Origin: Planctomycetota bacterium
GTDB taxonomy: Bacteria; Planctomycetota; Planctomycetia; Isosphaerales; Isosphaeraceae
Assembly: GCA_021777685.1 (NCBI GenBank)
Contig: JAJYDH010000446.1
Coordinates: 1 to 5,239 of the forward strand
Direction of reading: 5' to 3'
Length of the DNA stretch: 5,239 nucleotides
In this document: piece after piece, positions 1-5,239 of the stretch
Numbering within the stretch: position 1 is the stretch's first letter
Layout: every line of letters starts with the position of its first letter
Position numbers and translations under genes: made by a program
Notes under the pieces: generated by a model
Told to the model about the DNA's origin: nothing
The model's database searches: none
What the model saw: only the letters and a program-made list of their open reading frames with translations

Positions 1-1085
1 GGGGCTCGACCGCGACGACCAGCCTCGAATCGATCGCCGCGGTAGTCGCCGCGCCGATCCTCAACTCGCAGGGCGACGTGATCGGCGCCCTCTACGGCGA
101 CCGCTCGTTCCTCAGCCCCTCGAACCGCATGCGGGGGGAGATCACCGAGGTCCAGGCGATGCTCGTGGAACTCCTCGCCGGGGGGATCGCCGCGGGCCTG
201 GAACGGCTCAAGCACGAGAAGGCGGCCGTCGCCGCCCGGGTCCAGTTCGAGCAGTTCTTCACCCACGACCTGGCCAAGCAGCTCGAACAGAATCCCGACC
301 TGCTCAAGGGTCGCGAGTCCGAGGTGACTCTCCTCTTCTGCGACATCCGGGGGTTCAGCCGGGTCAGCGAGAAGCTCGGCCCCGCCAAGACCGTCGAGTG
401 GATCAACGACGTCATGGGCGTCCTGTCCGACTCGGTCCTCGCCTATGAGGGCGTCCTGGTCGATTACATCGGCGACGAGCTGATGGCCATGTGGGGGGCG
501 CCGACGGCCCAGCCCGACCACGCCACGCTCGCCTGCAAGGCCGCTCTCGACATGCTCGGCCGTCTCCCCGAGATGATCGAGCGCTGGGAGCCCGTCCTGG
601 GCGAGCGGTTCGACCTCGGCATCGGCATCAACACCGGCACCGCCCGGGTCGGAAACACCGGGACGATCCGCAAGTTCAAATACGGCCCCCTGGGAAACAC
701 GGTGAACCTCGCCAGCCGGGTCCAGGGCGTGACCAAGCATTTCAAGGCCCGCCTCATCATCACCGGCGCGACCAGGGCGGCCCTCGACGACTCGTTCTGC
801 ACCCGGCGGCTCGGCAAGGTCCGCGTGGTGAACATCAAGGAGCCGGTCGACCTCTTCGAACTCGCCCCGCCCGAGTATCCCGAATGGTCCGTCATCCAGG
901 GCGCCTACGAGAAGGCCCTCGACCATTTCGAAGCCGGCCACTTCCGGCCGGCGGCCGGGCTTCTCGGCAACCTCCAGGTCAACCACCCCACCGACGGGCC
1001 GTCCCTCATCCTCCTGGCGAGGGTCGTCAACGCCCTCTGCGAACGGGAGCCGTTCGAGCCCGTCTGGACCCTGGACTCGAAGTGA
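1..1085 (+). CDS. GAF-linked class III adenylate/guanylate cyclase, 5' partial
   Basis: Probably makes a cyclic nucleotide (cAMP or cGMP) from the triphosphate as a cytoplasmic second-messenger enzyme. The frame is open from position 3, so the GTG at 78 is internal and the gene starts upstream. Counting the codon at 3 as residue 1, residues 1 to about 45 look like the end of a GAF sensor domain (GDVIGALYGDRS). A helical linker follows at about 48-105. The cyclase domain spans about 109-260. Its two metal-binding aspartates are visible: D114 (FCDIRGFS) and D158 (YIGDELMAMWG). So are the transition-state residues N235 and R239 (GNTVNLASR). The usual purine-selecting Lys and Asp/Thr positions instead hold D154 and G228, so the substrate cannot be assigned. 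The C-terminus, about residues 285-350, looks like a short TPR-like helical repeat. Related planctomycete cyclases often carry an FHA domain before the GAF domain, but that part lies outside the window. The gene converges on the VWA gene. Confidence 0.93.
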   Translation, partial: GSTATTSLESIAAVVAAPILNSQGDVIGALYGDRSFLSPSNRMRGEITEVQAMLVELLAGGIAAGLERLKHEKAAVAARVQFEQFFTHDLAKQLEQNPDLLKGRESEVTLLFCDIRGFSRVSEKLGPAKTVEWINDVMGVLSDSVLAYEGVLVDYIGDELMAMWGAPTAQPDHATLACKAALDMLGRLPEMIERWEPVLGERFDLGIGINTGTARVGNTGTIRKFKYGPLGNTVNLASRVQGVTKHFKARLIITGATRAALDDSFCTRRLGKVRVVNIKEPVDLFELAPPEYPEWSVIQGAYEKALDHFEAGHFRPAAGLLGNLQVNHPTDGPSLILLARVVNALCEREPFEPVWTLDSK

Positions 1086-1109
1086 TCGCCGGGGACGTCG
1101 GCCGGGCCG

Positions 1110-2252
1110 TCAATGCCCCGTCCGGCGGACCTTCCGGCCGCCGACGAAGCTGTCGAAGACGTACTTGCCCAGATCCTCGGCCGAACAGTACGCCGCGACG
1201 CCCTGCGAGACCCGGGCCATCTCCTCGACGAAGTTGACCAGCCCGAGATAGAAGTAATCCTCGATCAGGGCGAAGCTCGACACGCGGATGCCCGCCGACG
1301 CGCAGCGGCGGACCTCGTTCAGCGTGTATCGGGCCGTCTTCTCCGAGGGAGGGTAGATCAGGACGACCTCCCGGCCCTCGATGTGGGCGGTCGGCTCGCC
1401 GTCGGTGACGACGATGATCTGCTTGTTCTGGGCCCCCGACCTCGCGAGGATGTTCCGGGCCAGCCTGAGCCCGGCGTCGATGTTCGTGAAGTGCTGCGGG
1501 ACCCGCTTCGGCAGGTTGTCCAGGTCGAACCGGAGGTTGACCCGGCTATCATACAGGCTGACCGGCTTCGGGGCCGAGTTGAGCAGCTCGCGCTCGGTCA
1601 TCACGTTCGCGAAGCTGTAGAACCCGACCATCTGCAAGGTGTCCTGCGAATACTGGGCGCGGACCATCGCTTGCAGGGCGAGGGCGACCTTCTTGGTCGT
1701 CGCGTACTTGCCATAACGGCTCATCGAGCCGCTCATGTCGATCAGGACGACGGTGGCGCAACGGGTCTGGTGCTCGACCTCGTGGACGACGTAGTCCTCG
1801 TTACTGAGCCGGATCGGATAGCCGCCGCCCTGGCGGACCATCGCGTTCTTGAGCGTCTCATGGAGGTTGAGGTTGGCCAGAGAGTCGCCGTAGACGTAAG
1901 GCTTCGAGTCCTCATGGCGGATCGAGCCGTCCCCCTTCTGGGGCGTCTCGTGCTTGCCGATCGCGTCGCGCTGAAAGGTCTGGAAGAGGTTCGTCAGCGC
2001 CGATTCCTGGATACGTCGCAGACCCTTGGGGCTGACGCGATACTTCCCCTCGCCGTCCTCCTCGATGAACCCTTCCTGCTGAATCAGCTCGACGAGGTCT
2101 TTCATGTCCTCGTCTTCGATATCGTCGAGGTTCCGGAGCACCTGATCGCCGTATTGCATCAGGTATTCGGAGATCTGATCGAACGCCTTCTCGGCGGACT
2201 GGGGCTGGAACTGCTGCGATCCGTCCCACTTCGTGTATTCATTGAAGGGCAT
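1110..2252 (-). CDS. VWA-domain protein, partner of the MoxR-like ATPase
   Basis: A 380-residue soluble protein with no signal peptide or membrane segment. Residues about 45-85 (LVELIQQEGFIEED, then SPKGLRRI) look like a winged-helix or similar small helical domain. Residues about 165-370 form a von Willebrand factor A domain with a complete MIDAS metal site: D172, S174 and S176 (DMSGSMS), T256 (HFTN) and D284 (VTDGEPT). Such domains bind a divalent metal and a protein ligand, and beside MoxR or ChlI ATPases they act as the partner subunit (as in ChlD/BchD or RavA-ViaA). Overall it most resembles, from memory, the actinobacterial Rv0959 type (COG4867). The ATG at 2252 is chosen because GAGG lies 5 bases upstream. 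A TTG at 2294 would add 14 unconserved-looking residues. It follows the ATPase gene after 138 bases, so co-transcription is likely. Substrate and process are unknown. Confidence 0.92.
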   Translation of the reverse strand: MPFNEYTKWDGSQQFQPQSAEKAFDQISEYLMQYGDQVLRNLDDIEDEDMKDLVELIQQEGFIEEDGEGKYRVSPKGLRRIQESALTNLFQTFQRDAIGKHETPQKGDGSIRHEDSKPYVYGDSLANLNLHETLKNAMVRQGGGYPIRLSNEDYVVHEVEHQTRCATVVLIDMSGSMSRYGKYATTKKVALALQAMVRAQYSQDTLQMVGFYSFANVMTERELLNSAPKPVSLYDSRVNLRFDLDNLPKRVPQHFTNIDAGLRLARNILARSGAQNKQIIVVTDGEPTAHIEGREVVLIYPPSEKTARYTLNEVRRCASAGIRVSSFALIEDYFYLGLVNFVEEMARVSQGVAAYCSAEDLGKYVFDSFVGGRKVRRTGH

Positions 2253-2390
2253 GTTGACCTCGGATGTCGCGTGGGCCGCGTCGGGGCTCGTCAAGGACGC
2301 GGGCTCGGCCCACGCGCCCGACGCTCGGGCTGCCAGGCCGTCGGGTTGCCGGAAAAGGGCAACGGGTTGAACTGCCGAACCGGCGACGAT
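2253..2390 (-). other. Gap between ATPase and VWA genes with short hairpins
   Basis: This 138-base gap holds no convincing gene or promoter. Three small inverted repeats can be read. GCCCGA/TCGGGC at 2316-2321 and 2325-2330 has a 3-base loop. GTTGCC/GGCAAC at 2345-2350 and 2358-2363 has a 7-base loop. CGACG/CGTCG at 2384-2388 and 2395-2399 overlaps the ATPase stop codon. None is followed by a run of T on the minus strand, so a full intrinsic terminator is not supported. They could slow or process a shared transcript, or be chance in GC-rich DNA. Confidence 0.35.
2258..2261 (-). promoter_or_regulatory. Ribosome binding site of the VWA gene
   Basis: The minus strand reads GAGG followed by TCAAC and then the ATG at 2252, a 5-base spacer. 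This site decides for ATG 2252 over the upstream in-frame TTG at 2294. Confidence 0.6.
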
Positions 2391-3818
<1,428 letters not shown>

Positions 3819-3828
3819 GTCGATGCGA

Positions 3829-3833
3829 TCTCC
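3829..3833 (-). promoter_or_regulatory. Ribosome binding site of the MoxR-like gene
   Basis: The minus strand reads GGAGA 10 bases before the ATG at 3818. The spacer is slightly long, but this is the only purine-rich site in the right place, and it supports ATG 3818 over TTG 3893. Confidence 0.45.
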
Positions 3834-3894
3834 GGGGGTGTGGGCTTCGCGGCCCGGCGGGACGGGCGGGGCGTGATGGCCGCGGCATCTCAAG

Positions 3895-3912
3895 GGGCGC
3901 GGGGAGGCGCCC
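3895..3912 (-). other. GC-rich hairpin in the leader of the MoxR-like gene
   Basis: A perfect 6-base inverted repeat, GGGCGC at 3895-3900 and GCGCCC at 3907-3912, with a 6-base loop. It would lie just after the predicted transcription start and about 75 bases before the start codon. It could shape the 5' untranslated leader. No riboswitch class is recognised. Confidence 0.35.
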
Positions 3913-3925
3913 TGGTGATGGAGTA

Positions 3926-3954
3926 ATGCTAGGCAGTCGCCCGGGGCGAGTCAA
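3926..3954 (-). promoter_or_regulatory. Sigma70-like promoter for the MoxR-VWA pair
   Basis: On the minus strand a -35 box TTGACT (3954-3949, 5 of 6 to consensus) is followed after exactly 17 bases by TAGCAT (3931-3926, 4 of 6 to TATAAT). The start of transcription would be near 3919-3920, giving a leader of about 100 bases before the ATG at 3818. The site sits in the only sizeable gap upstream of the ATPase gene and is AT-rich compared with its surroundings. The spacer holds a palindrome (TCGCC, 3 bases, GGCGA at 3937-3949), which could be an operator. Confidence 0.55.
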
Positions 3955-3959
3955 TGCAA

Positions 3960-3975
3960 CGGGCGTGCCGGCCCG
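3960..3975 (-). terminator. Possible weak terminator after the P19-like gene
   Basis: An inverted repeat CGGGC/GCCCG (3960-3964 and 3971-3975, 6-base loop) starts about 10 bases after the stop codon of the P19-like gene. On the minus strand it is followed by TTGCATT, only partly T-rich. A 5-base stem is short, so this is tentative. It lies directly next to the -35 box of the following gene. Confidence 0.25.
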
Positions 3976-3985
3976 GTCCATCGGC

Positions 3986-4648
3986 TCAGGGGTTGGGCGC
4001 CTTCGAGGGCGAGGCCGGCTTCGCCTCGACCGTCCAGTCGAACGAGGCGCGGAACGGGGCCCACCACGGGGCGACGCCGGTCGCCGGGTCGCTGTGCCGG
4101 CCGAGGCCGCCCGCCGAGGGGGGCTCGATGTCGTAGATCAGGCGATAATCGCCCGGCTTCGGCATCACCAGGTTCGCCCCGTAATGGAGGCCGTCCCACG
4201 CGACCATCGGGGTCAATTCCCCCTTCTCGATCGCCGGTCCGCCCCGCGCCGGGACGATCGAGTAGGCCACCTTCAGGTAGGGGACGAATTCGTCCCTGGC
4301 GAAGCCGTTGGGGTTGTCCTCGGTCGACTTGATGTCCGCTTCCAGGTGGATCAGGTCGGAGGCCGACGCCGAGGTCGCGTCCATCCCCTCCATCTTCACG
4401 GCGTCCAGCCAGACCGCGACGATCCGGATGTGGTTCTGCTCGACCGGCTCGCCGATCTCATACTCGCGGGCACCCTTGGCGCCGGCCTTGGCGGGAGCGG
4501 AAGCGTCCGATTTCGGCTTGCCTTCCTTCGAGATCACCGACGGAGGCGGGACGGAGGGTCGATCCGGCTGGAAGTTGACCACGAGGATCGCGACCACGCC
4601 GAGCCCGATCAGTCCCGTCACCACCGGCCCGGTCCACGACCTGTTCAC
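3986..4648 (-). CDS. P19/Tp34-type periplasmic Fe2+ transport protein, membrane-anchored
   Basis: A 220-residue protein of the Iron_transport (P19, Tp34, FetP) family, which binds metal outside the inner membrane and helps an FTR1 permease take up ferrous iron. Residues 8-25 form one hydrophobic segment, either a signal peptide or an N-terminal anchor. There is no cysteine, so it is not a lipoprotein. A Pro/Lys/Ala-rich linker (about 28-60) leads to the metal-binding domain (about 61-207). Family metal-site residues are present: H101 and E103 (HLEADI), M148 and H155 seven apart (PMVAWDGLHYG), and H185 (GLGRH). The M86/M89 pair (VKMEGM) matches the Met-containing loop of the family. GVAPWWAPF near 191-199 is also typical. 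The start is GTG at 4648, backed by a strong ribosome site. It lies 45 bases after the FTR1 stop codon, almost certainly in the same operon. Confidence 0.9.
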   Translation of the reverse strand: MNRSWTGPVVTGLIGLGVVAILVVNFQPDRPSVPPPSVISKEGKPKSDASAPAKAGAKGAREYEIGEPVEQNHIRIVAVWLDAVKMEGMDATSASASDLIHLEADIKSTEDNPNGFARDEFVPYLKVAYSIVPARGGPAIEKGELTPMVAWDGLHYGANLVMPKPGDYRLIYDIEPPSAGGLGRHSDPATGVAPWWAPFRASFDWTVEAKPASPSKAPNP

Positions 4649-4654
4649 GACCCA

Positions 4655-4660
4655 CCTCCC
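4655..4660 (-). promoter_or_regulatory. Ribosome binding site fixing the GTG start of the P19-like gene
   Basis: The minus strand reads GGGAGG, then TGGGTC, then GTG at 4648. The near-ideal site and 6-base spacing support this non-ATG start. It lies within the 45-base gap after the permease stop codon. Confidence 0.7.
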
Positions 4661-4693
4661 GACAGACGAGGGACGACCGGGCGAAATGTCGAC

Positions 4694-5239
4694 TCAGGCC
4701 CCGACCCTGGCCGAGGCCATCTTGGAGACCTGAGGCTTACGCTCCAGAGCCGGCAGAGCGAAGGCCAGGACTGCCCCCAGGATGAGCAGACCCTGAATCG
4801 AGAGGGCCTGCGAGTTCGGGTGGAAGCCCAGCGCGGGCAGGCCCGAGCCGAGCCAGAGGAGCGGGGTGATCCTGATATAGCCGGCGTTCTGCAGCTCGAA
4901 CACCCCGTTGCCGGCGAAGACCACCGCCATCGCGAACAGGACGAAGCCTGTCACCTTGAAGAAAGGACGGAGCGGCAGCTTGACGCTCGTCGAGCGGATC
5001 AGGACCGCGACGGCCGCCAGGATCGCCAGGCCCAGGATCAGCCCGGCGAACAGCCCAAGCAGCCCCTGCCGAGATCCCCCCTGCCCCGCGATCAGGGCCT
5101 GATAGAGGAGCGCCGTCTCGGCCCCTTCCCGGTAGACGGCCAGGAACGAGGTCAGGGCCAGCGTCCCCAGGCCGCCGACCTGCGCCCCCCGGGCGACCTG
5201 CCCCTTGAGGAAGTCGGCCCAGCGCTTCGCCTGCGTCTG
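4694..5239 (-). CDS. FTR1-family high-affinity iron permease, 5' partial (C-terminal 181 residues)
   Basis: The frame is open from the right edge to a TGA at 4694-4696, giving the last 181 residues of an inner-membrane iron permease. The key mark is REGAE (R at 5129-5131, last E at 5117-5119; residues 37-41 of the fragment), the REGxE iron-binding motif in a membrane helix; FTR1 proteins carry two, and this is the second. Four hydrophobic segments are visible, at about 25-50, 58-81, 94-114 and 147-165. GNGVFELQNAG (110-120) matches the conserved region after the third segment. The GTG at 4954 is internal, because permease sequence continues upstream of it. The N-terminal half, with the first REGxE, lies outside the window. 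The neighbouring P19-like gene fits the FTR1-P19 arrangement of Campylobacter jejuni and FetMP-type systems. Regulation is not visible because the operon start is missing. Confidence 0.92.
   Translation of the reverse strand, partial: QTQAKRWADFLKGQVARGAQVGGLGTLALTSFLAVYREGAETALLYQALIAGQGGSRQGLLGLFAGLILGLAILAAVAVLIRSTSVKLPLRPFFKVTGFVLFAMAVVFAGNGVFELQNAGYIRITPLLWLGSGLPALGFHPNSQALSIQGLLILGAVLAFALPALERKPQVSKMASARVGA

Noticed and set aside
491..1237. A 248-codon plus-strand frame inside the cyclase gene
   Set aside because: It is an Arg/Pro/His-rich shifted frame; the cyclase frame holds all the catalytic motifs.
2253..2294. TTG at 2294 as the start of the VWA gene
   Set aside because: It adds 14 residues with no visible ribosome site, whereas the ATG at 2252 has GAGG 5 bases upstream.
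3819..3893. TTG at 3893 as the start of the ATPase gene
   Set aside because: The extra 25 residues are Pro/Arg/His-rich with no family similarity, and the ATG at 3818 precedes a conserved-looking N-terminus.
4308..4733. A 141-codon plus-strand frame antisense to the P19-like gene
   Set aside because: It is a Ser/Thr/Pro-rich shadow that crosses the P19 ribosome site and the end of the permease gene, with no domain of its own.

Overview
The window is GC-rich, densely coding bacterial DNA. It has no RNA genes, CRISPR array, insertion sequence or integrase. Protein style (a GAF-linked class III nucleotide cyclase with a helical repeat tail, a MoxR-like AAA+ ATPase paired with a VWA protein, an FTR1/P19 iron pair) and the strong G/C third-position bias point to a planctomycete, probably the Isosphaeraceae group. 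That placement is inference from protein style, not from a marker gene.

Layout. On the plus strand, positions 1-1085 hold the 3' part of a nucleotide cyclase gene that begins before the window. Everything else is on the minus strand. Read in its direction from the right edge, it contains: the 3' part of an FTR1-type iron permease (5239 down to 4694); a P19/Tp34-type periplasmic metal-binding protein (4648-3986); a 167-base gap with a good sigma70-like promoter (3954-3926); a MoxR/ChlI-like AAA+ ATPase (3818-2391); a 138-base gap with short hairpins; and a VWA-domain protein (2252-1110). The VWA gene ends 24 bases from the converging cyclase gene.

Two functional units are visible. The FTR1 permease and the P19-like protein should work together in ferrous iron uptake: the periplasmic protein binds metal, and the membrane permease carries iron through its REGxE helices. 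The AAA+ ATPase and VWA protein form a chaperone-like or metal-chelatase-like pair. From memory they most resemble the uncharacterised actinobacterial pair Rv0958/Rv0959 of Mycobacterium tuberculosis, not a true magnesium chelatase. They probably share the promoter upstream of the ATPase gene. The cyclase is a separate signalling gene with no visible link to the others.

Nothing here is clearly a new defence or mobile system. The points most worth a second look are the unusual substrate-specifying residues of the cyclase, the Asn in place of Asp in the Walker B motif of the ATPase, the winged-helix-like N-terminus of the VWA protein, and the palindrome between the promoter boxes upstream of the ATPase gene.
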